A DNA stretch of 64,000 nt from Curvivirga sp965219885 (GCF_965219885.1 NZ_CBDCOT010000009.1:1860001-1924000), one strand, 5' to 3'; shown: positions 54,101 to 63,232, counted from the stretch's first letter. Made by a program: numbers and translations. The notes: generated from the sequence alone by a model not told the origin.

Positions 54101-54750
54101 GTATCGCCGCGGCTCACCAATTTAATCAGTGGGCTCGTTTCGTTGGATGTGGAAATTTGAGTGAAGCCCAAATCTTTCGCCAATTTTGCGATTTTGTTTT
54201 CATGATTAGGGAATTTGTAACCATGCATTGTTACAATTGCGATGGATTTGATACCGTCATCTAATGCGGCTTGAAGGCGAGGTTTAAGACTCTCCAACTC
54301 CAAGGGAGTAACAATGTCACCCTTCGCGTTTAAGCGTTCTTTCACTTCCTCTACACGTTCGTATAGGAGTTCTGGTAGTTCAATATTGCGATCAAATAAT
54401 TTTGGACGTGCTTGGTAGGCGATGCGAAGCGCATCCCGAAACCCTTCGGTAATAACCAATAGTGTCCGATCACCTTTACGTTCTAAAAGTGCGTTTGTGG
54501 CAACAGTTGTCCCCATTTTTACAGCATCAATTTTTTCTGACGGAATCGGATCACCTTTTTTCAAGCCAAGGAAGTCACGAATACCTTGTACAGCAGCATC
54601 TTTATATGCCTCAGGATTCTCACTGAGAAGTTTATGGGTCAAAAGGCTACCGTCAGGCGCATAAGCCACAAGGTCAGTAAAGGTGCCGCCACGATCGATC
54701 CAAAACTGCCAACCCGCTTGTTGTTGTAATTTATTTGTTTGTTCGGTCAT
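51127..54750 (-). CDS. 5-oxoprolinase (fused HyuA-HyuB, ATP-hydrolysing)
   Basis: A 1207-residue single-chain hydantoinase/oxoprolinase. Residues about 10-700 are the ASKHA-type HyuA half (WIDRGGTFTDLVAYAPDGSL, FDMGGTSTDVAHYNG, SFGGAGGQHACLVADALG) and about 710-1200 the HyuB half (NIKERLDFSCAIFDDKGQ, NAPHMPVHLGSMGES, and the end HTPGGGGYG). This full-length fused form is the one that opens 5-oxoproline to glutamate with ATP in the glutathione cycle. A TRAP transporter operon diverges from it, so its substrate may be imported. No separate hyuA/hyuB pair lies beside it. Confidence 0.9.
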   Translation of the reverse strand: MTEQTNKLQQQAGWQFWIDRGGTFTDLVAYAPDGSLLTHKLLSENPEAYKDAAVQGIRDFLGLKKGDPIPSEKIDAVKMGTTVATNALLERKGDRTLLVITEGFRDALRIAYQARPKLFDRNIELPELLYERVEEVKERLNAKGDIVTPLELESLKPRLQAALDDGIKSIAIVTMHGYKFPNHENKIAKLAKDLGFTQISTSNETSPLIKLVSRGDTTVVDAYLSPILRRYVEQVADELGDVRLQFMQSNGGLTDAKLFQGKDAILSGPAGGIVGSVRTSEQAGFDKIITFDMGGTSTDVAHYNGIYERAFETQVAGVRMRAPMMQIHTVAAGGGSICHFDGGRYRVGPESAGANPGPAAYRRGGPLTVTDCNVMLGKLQPDFFPPVFGPNQDEPLDKDVVAQKFTAMAAEIEKATGDKRTAHEVAEGFLKIAVENMANAIKKISVQRGYDVTEYTLTSFGGAGGQHACLVADALGMTKVLLHPFAGVLSAFGMGLADVRAMREKSVELPLSEDHLTTLSKSLDNLAIECEEEVRAQDIAEEKLMTLRKLHLRYDGSDNALEVTFASIPEMEKEFEEAYRERFGFNMEGKALIAETAATETIGQSYQTDPKALELTETNSTPLAKVDCFMAGNHQNAPVFDRDLLPAGSKIQGPAIIREKTGTNVIEPGWEAEVSNIGDLVLTRIIPLARTEAIGTSCDPVMLEVFNNLFMSIAEQMGFRLQNTAYSVNIKERLDFSCAIFDDKGQLIANAPHMPVHLGSMGESIRAVIDGNKGKIKAGDVYVLNAPYNGGTHLPDVTVVTPVFDEDGKEILFYVGSRGHQADIGGLTPGSMPPNSTTVEEEGILIDNFKLIDQGKFQEKEFVDLLSSGKYPARNPSQNLADIHAQVAANEKGVQELRRMVDHFSLPTVQAYMNHVQDNAEESVRRVIDVLKDGEFTYPMDDGSQIKATVSINKATRSAKVDFTGTSEQRPTNFNAPSAVCRAAVLYVFRTLVDDDIPMNEGCLKPIELIIPEGSMLNPKYPAAVVAGNVETSQAVTDAVYGALGVMAGAQGTMNNTTFGNDQFQYYETVCGGAGAGNGFDGCDAVHTHMTNSRLTDPEILEWRFPVQLDSFEIRRGSGGKGQYRGGDGTIRRLKFLEKMEVVILANRRKHAPYGMNGGQSGKAGENWVEHSDGQITELAATGKATVENGDIFVLHTPGGGGYGIQK

Positions 54751-54938
54751 GACTTTTACGTCCCTGTTTCTTTGGCTTGCACCGCGTAAAATAGAGTGTG
54801 ATTTCCTAGTTATACGGTGTCTGGAAATATCTTCAATTTATTTACATTGACAATTTATCAATAATTTGTCAATATTATTTCAGCGAGGAAAATTACTTAA
54901 CTGAATTTTGAAGTTTATAAGCTGATTTTAGACGTTCT

Positions 54939-54967
54939 TTGACAGAAAATTCATTTAGGATGATACT
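54939..54967 (+). promoter_or_regulatory. Sigma70 promoter of the TRAP operon
   Basis: TTGACA (54939-54944) and GATACT (54962-54967) are 17 bases apart, a near-consensus pair. Transcription would begin near 54974, about 60 bases upstream of the dctP ATG at 55037. The remaining part of the gap to the oxoprolinase gene shows no other clear element. Confidence 0.7.
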
Positions 54968-55036
54968 CCACCATATTCTAATAAACGAAATTTTTGAGGT
55001 AGATAATCTGCCTCTATGTAACAGGGAAGGTTAACG

Positions 55037-56002
55037 ATGAAACCGAAACATTTATTAGCAGCGGTTGCTGCGACCGTTATGGGTATTTCTTCTGCAGTAG
55101 CAGAAGAGTGGAATATGCCAGTTCCTTATTCCGATGCGGTATTTCATACTAAAAATATTCGTCAATTTGCGGATGATGTAACTGCGGCAACGAATGGTGA
55201 TCTTACTATTAAAGTGCATTCCGCTGGTTCTTTATTTAAGCATCCAGAAATTAAAAACGCGGTTCGTAGTGGTCAGGTGCCAGTAGGTGAGTTCTTGTTG
55301 TCTCGTCTTGGTAATGAAAATGCGGTATTCGCTGTTGATACATTACCTTTCTTGGCCTCAAATTATGATGCAGCGTCTAAACTTTGGGCTGCAAGCCGTC
55401 CAAAAGTTGAAGAATTACTTGATAAGCAAGGACTGCAAGTTCTGTTTTCTGTGCCTTGGCCACCACAAGGTCTCTATACAAAGAAAGATGTTGAAACTGT
55501 TGAAGATCTGAAAGGTTTGTCTTTCCGTGCCTATAATGCTGGTACAGAGACATTAGCTAAAAAAGCTGGTATGGCGCCAACTCAGGTTGAAAGCCCAGAC
55601 ATTCCACAAGCTTTCGCGACAGGCCGTGTTCAAGCTATGATTACATCTCCATCCACTGGTGTTTCTTCCAAGGCTTGGGATTTCCTAACAAATTATTATG
55701 ACACACAAGCTTGGTTGCCGAAAAACATTGTTGTGATCAATAAGAAATCTTTCCGCCGTTTGGATAAAGCAACTCAGGACGCGGTGATGGCAGCTGCAAG
55801 TGCCGCTGAAAAACGCGGTTGGGAAATGTCCATGGCTGAAACTGATGCAAAGACACAAACATTGCGTGACAATGGTGTAACAGTGTCTGCGCCATCTGGT
55901 CAATTGACCCAAGAACTTCAAGCGATTGGCGACGAAATGGTTGCTGATTGGATGGAGTCTGCGGGTGATGATGGTCGTGCTGTTATCAAAGCGTATCGCT
56001 AA
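55037..56002 (+). CDS. TRAP transporter substrate-binding protein (DctP type)
   Basis: A 321-residue periplasmic binding protein with a signal peptide (cleavage near SSAVAEEW, residue about 22). The two-lobe fold shows TNGDLTIKVHSAGSLFKH, the ligand-contact Arg region LKGLSFRAYNAGTETLAKKAG and IPQAFATGRVQAMITSP. It is the first gene of a dctPQM operon with a strong promoter. The ligand is likely an organic acid, possibly an oxoproline-type compound given the divergent oxoprolinase gene. Confidence 0.92.
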   Translation: MKPKHLLAAVAATVMGISSAVAEEWNMPVPYSDAVFHTKNIRQFADDVTAATNGDLTIKVHSAGSLFKHPEIKNAVRSGQVPVGEFLLSRLGNENAVFAVDTLPFLASNYDAASKLWAASRPKVEELLDKQGLQVLFSVPWPPQGLYTKKDVETVEDLKGLSFRAYNAGTETLAKKAGMAPTQVESPDIPQAFATGRVQAMITSPSTGVSSKAWDFLTNYYDTQAWLPKNIVVINKKSFRRLDKATQDAVMAAASAAEKRGWEMSMAETDAKTQTLRDNGVTVSAPSGQLTQELQAIGDEMVADWMESAGDDGRAVIKAYR

Positions 56003-56023
56003 AATAGCGGATTGAGCTAAAAA

Positions 56024-56062
56024 AGGGCCGTTGCCTGACGAGATGCGGGCAGCGGCTTTTTT
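56024..56062 (+). terminator. Intercistronic terminator between dctP and dctQ
   Basis: GCCGTTGCC (56027-56035) and GGCAGCGGC (56048-56056) form a nine-base-pair stem followed by TTTTTT, between the binding protein gene and the permease genes. It would release part of the transcripts early and allow more binding protein than permease. Confidence 0.8.
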
Positions 56063-56096
56063 ATAAAGTCATTAAAATTAAAACAGGATAGGGACT

Positions 56097-56636
56097 ATGC
56101 GAAATCTATTAGACCGATTTTACGGGCTTAGTCTGGGCTTGGCTGCAATCTTCTTGTTCGCGATTTGCGTTATCGTACTGGCGCAAGTTGGGTGCAATAT
56201 TTTTAATAGTATTTTGAAAATGGCAACCGGAACGGCAGGTGATTATACCATTCCGTCTTATGCAGAATTTGCGGGTTTCTTCTTGGCGGCATCTTCTTTT
56301 CTAGCATTGGCTGGAACCTTCAGAGGCGGGGCACATATTCGCGTTAGTCTGATATTGATGCAGTTATCCGATCCTGTAAGACGTGTTTTTGAAGCTATTG
56401 CTGTCTTGCTCGGTTTAGTTATGGCATCTTATCTTTGTTATTATCTCGCAGCATTGATGTATGAATCTTATGAGTATGGCGATATGTCACCGGGGATCGT
56501 GCCCGTGGAACTTTGGATACCACAATCTGCATTAGTTCTTGGTACTGCAGTTTTCAGCATTTCTTTATTCGATAGTTTTATTCAAATCCTGAGGGGGGCC
56601 GTGCGTGCTCATCCTGATGGTGGTGAATTGGAGTAA
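56097..56636 (+). CDS. TRAP transporter small permease (DctQ type)
   Basis: A 179-residue membrane protein with four helices (about 10-35, 60-80, 95-115 and 140-160) and the family stretch ASSFLALAGTFRGGAHIRVSLIL. It pairs with the large permease, whose gene begins five bases on. Sits in the dctP-dctQ-dctM order usual for tripartite ATP-independent periplasmic transporters. Confidence 0.9.
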   Translation: MRNLLDRFYGLSLGLAAIFLFAICVIVLAQVGCNIFNSILKMATGTAGDYTIPSYAEFAGFFLAASSFLALAGTFRGGAHIRVSLILMQLSDPVRRVFEAIAVLLGLVMASYLCYYLAALMYESYEYGDMSPGIVPVELWIPQSALVLGTAVFSISLFDSFIQILRGAVRAHPDGGELE

Positions 56637-56641
56637 GTCTC

Positions 56642-57943
56642 ATGGAACAATTACTTACTTCTTTGTTTCTTTTATTCGTATTACTGGCCGCATTAGCTGG
56701 CGGGTTATGGGTTGCGTTATCCTTATTGCTTGTTGGCTTTGTAGGAATGATCATTTTTACATCTGCACCTGTGGGGCTTGTATTGGCATCTACCATATGG
56801 GGGCATAGCAATAGTTGGGCACTAGCCGCATTACCGCTGTTTATCTGGATGGGAGAAATTCTGTTTAGATCCAAACTTTCAGAAAATATGTTTGCGGGAT
56901 TAAGTCCTTGGCTTGGACGCTTACCCGGTGGTTTGTTACATGTGAATATTTTGGGCTGTGGTATTTTTGCTGCTGTTTCTGGGTCTTCTGCGGCGACAGC
57001 GGCAACCGTTGGTAAAATGTCGATCCCGCAATTACGCCGCCGTGGGTATGATGACCAAATGACCTTGGGCACCTTAGCGGGCTCTGGAACCTTAGGTCTT
57101 TTGATCCCGCCGTCGATCATTTTGATCGTTTATGGGGTCGCGACGGATCAATCCATTGCACGTTTATTCGTCGCAGGCGTTATTCCTGGTTTCCTTCTCG
57201 TTGCTCTCTTTATGGGATATGTGGCGATTTGGGCGATGATGAATAAATCAAAAATGCCAACCAATGCTGAAACCTATACATGGACTGACCGTATGGTGGG
57301 TTTGAAAAAACTAGCCCCAGTCGTGATTTTGATCGCAGGTGTTATTGGGTCTATTTATATGGGATTGGCTTCACCCACAGATGCCGCCGCTGTGGGCGTC
57401 GCGCTCGCGTTACTTCTCAACTGGATATCCGGCGATTTAAATTGGGTGAGTTTTAAAGATGGGTTGATCGGGGCAACAAAGACCAGTTGCATGATTGCCT
57501 TTATTTTAGCCGGGGCAGGGTTCTTAACTGTTGCTATGGGCTTTACGGGTATTCCGCGCGTTTTAGCGGAATGGATTGGGGATATGCAGTTATCGCCTTT
57601 TGCCTTGCTTGCTGCGTTAACCGTGTTTTTTGTGATCCTTGGCTGTTTCCTTGATGGTATTTCCGTTGTGGTACTTACAACATCAGTGATTTTACCGATG
57701 GTGGAGAAGGTCGGCATTGATATCTTATGGTTTGGTATCTTTGTCGTGATTGTGGTTGAAATGTCTCAAATCACACCACCTGTCGGATTTAATTTATTTG
57801 TTCTTCAAGGGCTTACTGGAAAAGATATTTTACGTATCGCCAAAGCAGCTGTTCCATTCTTTCTATTGATGTTCATTGCATTGGGCGCAATAGTGGTCTT
57901 TCCGGAACTCGTCACCTACCTGCCAAATAATATGGGAAATTAA
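56642..57943 (+). CDS. TRAP transporter large permease (DctM type)
   Basis: A 433-residue protein with about twelve helices and the DctM features ILGCGIFAAVSGSSAATAATVGKM, GTLAGSGTLGLLIPPSIILIVYGV and the late VEMSQITPPVGFNLFVLQG. It carries the sodium-coupled translocation path of the TRAP system. An EamA-type transporter gene follows two bases after its stop. Confidence 0.95.
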   Translation: MEQLLTSLFLLFVLLAALAGGLWVALSLLLVGFVGMIIFTSAPVGLVLASTIWGHSNSWALAALPLFIWMGEILFRSKLSENMFAGLSPWLGRLPGGLLHVNILGCGIFAAVSGSSAATAATVGKMSIPQLRRRGYDDQMTLGTLAGSGTLGLLIPPSIILIVYGVATDQSIARLFVAGVIPGFLLVALFMGYVAIWAMMNKSKMPTNAETYTWTDRMVGLKKLAPVVILIAGVIGSIYMGLASPTDAAAVGVALALLLNWISGDLNWVSFKDGLIGATKTSCMIAFILAGAGFLTVAMGFTGIPRVLAEWIGDMQLSPFALLAALTVFFVILGCFLDGISVVVLTTSVILPMVEKVGIDILWFGIFVVIVVEMSQITPPVGFNLFVLQGLTGKDILRIAKAAVPFFLLMFIALGAIVVFPELVTYLPNNMGN

Positions 57944-57945
57944 AT

Positions 57946-58857
57946 TTGGAAGAACCGCTAGAAGCTGTGGATTCAACAAACGAGCCGCATGACCACCCTT
58001 TAAAAGGTATTGGTTATATGTTGGCAGGTGTAGCGATCCTTGTTGCACTTGAAATGTGTGCGAAATCCGCAGCCAATGCAGGTGTTGGTGTGTTGCAAGT
58101 AAGTTGGGTGCGCTATGTCGGGCATCTTGTCCTTTTTGCAGCAATTTTCGGTCCTAAATTAAAGCTTGGTTTGGTAAAAACTCAATACCCCGTGAAGCAA
58201 ATTTCGCGGGGTGTTTTATTGTTGTTGATGACATTGGCATCTTTCTTGTCCCTCCAATATTTGCAGATGATACAAGTGACCGTCATTGGTTTTTTAATCC
58301 CGCTTGTCGTTGCGGCGTTATCTGTACCTATGTTGAAGGAAAGAGTTGGGCCTCATCGTTGGGGAGCCATTATTATTGGGTTCATTGGGGTGATGTTGGT
58401 GGTGCGTCCGACCAGCCTAGATACACATTGGTCCATGTTGGTATTGATGGGGGGGATTTTCTTTTACGGGTTTTATATGATTTACACCAAGCAGCTTGCC
58501 TCAAAAGGGGAAAGTTCGATCAGAAGTGTTTTTTACACGGCCTTGATCGGTGGTGTGATCTTAACTTTGCCGATGCCATTTGTATGGGAAATGCCGCAAA
58601 ATATAGAAGTTTGGGGATATCTGGCCGCAGCTGGTATCCTTGGGGGGATCGGACATTTCTTGGTTATCAAGGCACATGAATTTGCTCCGGCAAGCTTGCT
58701 GGCGCCATTTATTTATACCCAAGTGATTTGGTCTGTGTTAATGGGCTATTTACAGTTCGGAGATTTACCGGATCATTGGACGATTTTAGGCGGTGCTATT
58801 GTGATTAGCAGTGGTATTTATTTGATGGTTCGGGAAGCTCGTAAACAGAAGAAATAA
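57946..58857 (+). CDS. EamA/DMT family transporter
   Basis: A 303-residue ten-helix drug/metabolite transporter with two EamA repeats (about 20-150 and 165-298). It starts with TTG, two bases after dctM, with GGGA upstream; the next ATG (codon 25) falls inside the first helix, so TTG is preferred. The key motifs are LGGIGHFLVIKAHEFAPASLLAPF in the second repeat. Substrate unknown; position suggests export of a product or uptake of a precursor in the TRAP/oxoprolinase unit. Confidence 0.88.
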   Translation: MEEPLEAVDSTNEPHDHPLKGIGYMLAGVAILVALEMCAKSAANAGVGVLQVSWVRYVGHLVLFAAIFGPKLKLGLVKTQYPVKQISRGVLLLLMTLASFLSLQYLQMIQVTVIGFLIPLVVAALSVPMLKERVGPHRWGAIIIGFIGVMLVVRPTSLDTHWSMLVLMGGIFFYGFYMIYTKQLASKGESSIRSVFYTALIGGVILTLPMPFVWEMPQNIEVWGYLAAAGILGGIGHFLVIKAHEFAPASLLAPFIYTQVIWSVLMGYLQFGDLPDHWTILGGAIVISSGIYLMVREARKQKK

Positions 58858-58893
58858 ATTCATAATAAAAGAATTATTATAAGGGGTTGGGGT

Positions 58894-59790
58894 ATGAGTG
58901 AAGCTGTCCAGAGCGCAGGTCTGAATAATCGTGCCGTTATCTTAATTATTGTGGCAATGGCTTTGTTGGCCGTTCAGGAAGGTATTGCAAAATATCTGGG
59001 CCAACATCTATCTGTGCCACAAGTGGTTTGGGCACGTTACGCAAGCCATGCAATGCTGATGCTGGTTATCCTTTTTCCACGACATGGCTTTAAGATTTTC
59101 AAAAGTAAAATCCCCTTTATGCAGACGGGTCGTAGTCTTCTTTTATTTACGGATACAGCTCTTTTCTTTACCGGACTTACCTTGATTGGTTTGGCCGAGG
59201 CCACTGCCATTTTCTTTATGGCGCCCCTGTTCGTTGTTCTGATTTCTATCCCCTTATTAGGGGAGCGGGTTGGGTGGTATAGCTTTGGGGCAATCTTTGT
59301 GGGTTTTCTCGGTATGTTACTTATTGTGCGTCCTGGATTGGACGGTATGAATATCGGTGGTTTGATGATTGTAGGGTCGGCTGTTTGCATGTCCTTGTTT
59401 AATGTATCCACAAGAAAACTTGCGGGCACAGATGATGCAGAAGTCACCATGATGTTTACGGCTATGGTTGGTTTTGTTGTTGCAAGTATTGCGTTGCCGT
59501 TTTTCTGGACTACGCCGGAAGGTTTATGGGTTTGGCTTGGCATGATCTTTATCGGGATGATCGGTGGCGTGGCACATAATCTGTTTATTATCGCACATGA
59601 AAACGAAGAAGCGAGCAAGCTTGCCCCTTTTATGTATAGTCAAATTATCTTCGCCATTGCCTTGGGGTGGCTTATGTTTTCAATGTTACCGGATATTTAT
59701 ACGGTGATCGGATCAATCATTGTGATTGGTAGTGGCCTGTTCTTATGGAAACGTGGTCGTGTGAAGGCCGAAGATTTGGAACAGCTTTAG
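58894..59790 (+). CDS. EamA/DMT family transporter
   Basis: A 298-residue relative of the preceding transporter, also with two EamA repeats: VAMALLAVQEGIAKYLGQH and FFMAPLFVVLISIPLLGERVGW in the first, GGVAHNLFIIAHENEEASKLAPFMYSQI split across the second. The two genes are clearly paralogous in tandem. AAGGGGTTGGGGT precedes the ATG. The two may form a heteromer or serve different substrates. It ends the rightward operon begun by dctP. Confidence 0.88.
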   Translation: MSEAVQSAGLNNRAVILIIVAMALLAVQEGIAKYLGQHLSVPQVVWARYASHAMLMLVILFPRHGFKIFKSKIPFMQTGRSLLLFTDTALFFTGLTLIGLAEATAIFFMAPLFVVLISIPLLGERVGWYSFGAIFVGFLGMLLIVRPGLDGMNIGGLMIVGSAVCMSLFNVSTRKLAGTDDAEVTMMFTAMVGFVVASIALPFFWTTPEGLWVWLGMIFIGMIGGVAHNLFIIAHENEEASKLAPFMYSQIIFAIALGWLMFSMLPDIYTVIGSIIVIGSGLFLWKRGRVKAEDLEQL

Positions 59791-59805
59791 GATCGATCAA
59801 GCTTG

Positions 59806-60954
59806 CTAGATCAAGGCGTCGTATAGCTGTACAATCTGTCGTTGGATAATGCTGTCTGAAAATTGTGTTTCAACGGCTTTGCGGGCTTCTTTTGCCATTC
59901 GTTGGCGGATTTCTGGTTTTTCGGCCAGTAATTGTAAAGCATCCGCCAGTGGTTCTATGGATTTCAGCGGCACCAAAATACCAGTTTTGCCATCGACACA
60001 AATTTCACGACAACCCGGAACATCTGTGGCAATTAAAGCGCGTCCGCATGCCGCACCTTCTAGCAATGATTTTGGCAATCCTTCGCGATAGCTAGGTAAT
60101 ACTGCGATATGGGATTTTGCGTATTCGCCGGCAATATCTGTGCTGGGTCCTGTGACTTCAACGATACCTTCTGCAGCCCAGCTGTCTAGTTCTGCTTGGG
60201 AAAAACTCGCCGGATTATCATCAGTGGGGCCCACCAAACGGATTCTGATATCCGTACCATATTTCTTTAAAAGGCGTGCGGCTTCTACCAATTCACCGAT
60301 ACCTTTATCTTTCAGCATACGGGCAACACAGGTCGCAATAATGGGGCCTTCTGGTTCTGGAGTGACGTCATATTGGCTGATATCTACGCCTGATCCACGA
60401 ATAATACGTGTATGGGATGCTTCAACTTCGATATCTTGAATAAAGGTGCGTTGGTCATCTTGATTTTGAAGCAGTAAGCGCGTGCCGTCACGATTGTTTA
60501 ACCATTTCAGTAAGGATTTCACGATTGGTCGTAAAATTTTTGCTTTTAAACTTTGAGAGATGAAAAGATAACCAAGCCCCGTCATCGCATTCACAACGGC
60601 CGGAACACCGGTTATCCAGGCAGCGAGTGAGCCATATAATACAGGTTTCATTGCGACATTGTGGATGAGATCCGGTTTATATTGTTTAAAAGCTTTGCGG
60701 ATGGCCAGCAAGGTGACCCAATCTTTTACAGGATTAATACCACTGCGATCAAATGGGATTGATACAGCTTTAAAACCTTCTGCTTCAATTTTTTCAACAT
60801 GGCCGTTGCCATTGAAACGAACACCAGCAATGACAGTTGCACCAGCATCACGTGCTGCGCGTGCCATCGGTAGACGATGTGAACAAAAAGACCAATCTTC
60901 TGCTGCAAGAAAGAATACAGTTTTACCTTCAAGAGGGCGATCATCTTGTGTCAT
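59806..60954 (-). CDS. Glycosyltransferase family 4 (GT-B)
   Basis: A 382-residue GT4 enzyme of the GT-B fold. The N-terminal acceptor domain has EDWSFCSHRLPMARAARDAG and IHNVAMKPVLYGSLAAWITGVPAVVNAMTGLGYLF; the C-terminal donor domain has CVARMLKDKGIGELVEAARLL and the E-x7-E motif region SYREGLPKSLLEGAACGRAL. Such enzymes add nucleotide-sugar units to surface glycans. It is alone, with no glycan gene cluster beside it. The ATG at 60954 is used; a GTG at 60972 would add six residues. Confidence 0.85.
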   Translation of the reverse strand: MTQDDRPLEGKTVFFLAAEDWSFCSHRLPMARAARDAGATVIAGVRFNGNGHVEKIEAEGFKAVSIPFDRSGINPVKDWVTLLAIRKAFKQYKPDLIHNVAMKPVLYGSLAAWITGVPAVVNAMTGLGYLFISQSLKAKILRPIVKSLLKWLNNRDGTRLLLQNQDDQRTFIQDIEVEASHTRIIRGSGVDISQYDVTPEPEGPIIATCVARMLKDKGIGELVEAARLLKKYGTDIRIRLVGPTDDNPASFSQAELDSWAAEGIVEVTGPSTDIAGEYAKSHIAVLPSYREGLPKSLLEGAACGRALIATDVPGCREICVDGKTGILVPLKSIEPLADALQLLAEKPEIRQRMAKEARKAVETQFSDSIIQRQIVQLYDALI

Positions 60955-61165
60955 ATACCCAATCCAATTCACATCGCTATGTTTGCTGTCGTATTCAGGC
61001 TAAAATAGGGGGATTTTGCAATAAGGCAATGTCAAAAAGCAGACTAATTTTACGATGATGTGGAAAATGGATTGCCAAGTTTCATTTTGCGTTTTATCCA
61101 GCCACTCATAAAGATAAACATCCACATACGTTGGGTGACACAAGAAAAGCTTAAAGGATTTAGAA

Positions 61166-63178
61166 ATGGGCATTCTTCTGGGAATTGATACAGGCGGTAC
61201 ATTCACTGATGCCGTGTTGTTTGATGAAGAAAAAGGCGTGTTACACGCAGCAAAATCTCTGACTACGAAACATGATCTTTCCATTGGCTTAAATGGTGCT
61301 GCACAGGCTGTTTTAAATGAGGCCGTTGATATTAAGCCAGAAGATGTGAAACTAGTTTCTATTTCTACAACACTTGCAACCAACGCTATTGTGGAAGATC
61401 ACGGTAACCCCGTGGCCCTTTTACTGATTGGTCAGCCGCCAGCCACATTAGAACGTGCAGGCCTTAAAACCGTTATGGGAAGTGATCCGGTTATTTTTAT
61501 CGAAGGTGGGCATACAGCAAGTGGTGATGAGAAATGTCCCTTGGATGTTGCCGCTTTGGAAGAGGCCTTGGATAAAATTAAAGGCAAGGTGTCGGCCTTT
61601 GCAATTGCTGGATATTTTGCGACCCGTAATCCCGCACATGAAATTCAGGCGCGCGAAATCATCCGTGAAAAAACCGGATTGCCAATTACCTGTGCCCATG
61701 AACTAAGTTCTAATCTGGATGCACCACGTCGGGCGCTAACGGCTGTGTTGAATGCTCGCCTTATTCCTTTGCTACAACACTTGATTGAAGCTGTGCAGGA
61801 TTTCCAACAAGATATCGGATTGGAATGTCCTTTGATGGTGGTGAAAGGGGATGGCTCTTTAATCTCTGCTGATACAGCCTTAAGTCGCCCTGTTGAAACA
61901 ATTCTGTCTGGTCCTGCTGCAAGTGTGGTTGGTGCACAGCATCAAGTTGGTCAAAAGGATATGGTTGTTTCCGATATGGGAGGAACAACCACCGATATTG
62001 CACTTCTAAAAGATGGTCTTCCTGTCCTAAACAAGAACGGAGCTGTCGTCGCGGGACATCGTACGATGGTTGAAGCTGTTGAAGTGCATACAGTTGGACT
62101 AGGTGGTGATAGTGAAATTCGTCTTGATGATGAAAAGAATTTGGTTGCTGGTCCCCGTCGTGTGGTGCCGATTTCATTATTGGCCTGTGATTACGATTTT
62201 GTCGTTTCAACACTTAAAGAGCAATTAGAACGTGGATGGCGTAAAACATATGATGGTAAGTTTGCGATCAAATTGCGTGACTTACCCGAAGATCAACGTG
62301 AAAGTTTAAGTCGTACAGAAGAATTTATCTACGATAAACTTTCTGAAGGGCCTATGTCCTTAGAGAAACTTTTAGGCCGCCAAGTACCTGATCCTCCCCT
62401 TCGTCGTTTGGTTGATCGTGGCTTGGTTATTATTTCTGCCTTTACGCCATCTGATGCGTCTCATCTAAAAGGTCTTCATGACAGTTGGAATAAAGAAGCT
62501 GCAGAATTAGCTGCTGCTATTTGGGCCGATACCGAAAAACGACCGGATCAAATGGTTGCAGAAGATGCGCTGGATTTTGCCGACAAAGTTTGGGATTTAA
62601 CTGTTATCCAAACCGGGGAAGCCTTGATTGACTCTATTCTTGATAGTCGTATTGGGTTAACAGTTGCTGCGGGACAAGGGCTTGCCAAACAGCTTATTCG
62701 TGAATCCATGAAGGCTGAGAAAGATCGCCTATTACCAATGATACCAAGTATGGCCTTGGCAGAACCACTTGTTGGTATTGGGGCCCCGGCACGTAGTTAT
62801 TATGGGGAAGTCGCAAAACGTCTTTCGACTGAATATATCGAACCTGAATTTGCCCATGTATCCAATGCGGTTGGTGCGGTCGCAGGCGGTGTTGCACAGC
62901 GCGCTGAACTGACGGTTACAGCACCGGATGATATGCGCTTCCGTATTCATGGGGCAGGGGAACAAGAAGATTCTTTCGATTTAGAAGAAACGTTAGAAAA
63001 AACAAGACAGCTGGCAAGAACAATAGCCCATGAACGGGCGGTTAATGCAGGCGCTGGTGATATCGAAATTCGTATGGAAGAAGAAATTCGTCAGGCAAAT
63101 ACGGGTGGAAGTGATAAGCCTATCTTTATCGAAGCAAAAATTACGGCCACTGCGATAGGTCGACCAAATTTAGGTTAA
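61166..63178 (+). CDS. Hydantoinase/oxoprolinase family protein (HyuA-like, ASKHA)
   Basis: A 670-residue HyuA-like protein without a HyuB half. It has the phosphate-1 motif GIDTGGTFTDAVLFDEE, the HyuA segment SISTTLATNAIVE, phosphate-2 DMGGTTTDIALLKDG and the late GIGAPARSYYGEVAKRL. The last 250 residues differ from ordinary HyuA and include a predicted winged-helix-like stretch (LSRTEEFIYDKLSEGPMSLEKLL). Proteins like this often occur beside corrinoid methyltransferase genes in Alphaproteobacteria, where they may reactivate or process a cofactor; that link is inference. AAAGGA precedes the ATG. Confidence 0.82.
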   Translation: MGILLGIDTGGTFTDAVLFDEEKGVLHAAKSLTTKHDLSIGLNGAAQAVLNEAVDIKPEDVKLVSISTTLATNAIVEDHGNPVALLLIGQPPATLERAGLKTVMGSDPVIFIEGGHTASGDEKCPLDVAALEEALDKIKGKVSAFAIAGYFATRNPAHEIQAREIIREKTGLPITCAHELSSNLDAPRRALTAVLNARLIPLLQHLIEAVQDFQQDIGLECPLMVVKGDGSLISADTALSRPVETILSGPAASVVGAQHQVGQKDMVVSDMGGTTTDIALLKDGLPVLNKNGAVVAGHRTMVEAVEVHTVGLGGDSEIRLDDEKNLVAGPRRVVPISLLACDYDFVVSTLKEQLERGWRKTYDGKFAIKLRDLPEDQRESLSRTEEFIYDKLSEGPMSLEKLLGRQVPDPPLRRLVDRGLVIISAFTPSDASHLKGLHDSWNKEAAELAAAIWADTEKRPDQMVAEDALDFADKVWDLTVIQTGEALIDSILDSRIGLTVAAGQGLAKQLIRESMKAEKDRLLPMIPSMALAEPLVGIGAPARSYYGEVAKRLSTEYIEPEFAHVSNAVGAVAGGVAQRAELTVTAPDDMRFRIHGAGEQEDSFDLEETLEKTRQLARTIAHERAVNAGAGDIEIRMEEEIRQANTGGSDKPIFIEAKITATAIGRPNLG

Positions 63179-63200
63179 CTGATTGAAAGCCTTAAAGCTA

Positions 63201-63232
63201 AAAAGGGATATGTTTTTACATATCCCTTTTTT
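63201..63232. terminator. Bidirectional terminator
   Basis: A perfect twelve-base-pair stem, AAAAGGGATATG / CATATCCCTTTT, encloses TTTTTA and is flanked by T runs on both strands. It separates the convergent HyuA-like and homocysteine methyltransferase genes. Confidence 0.9.
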
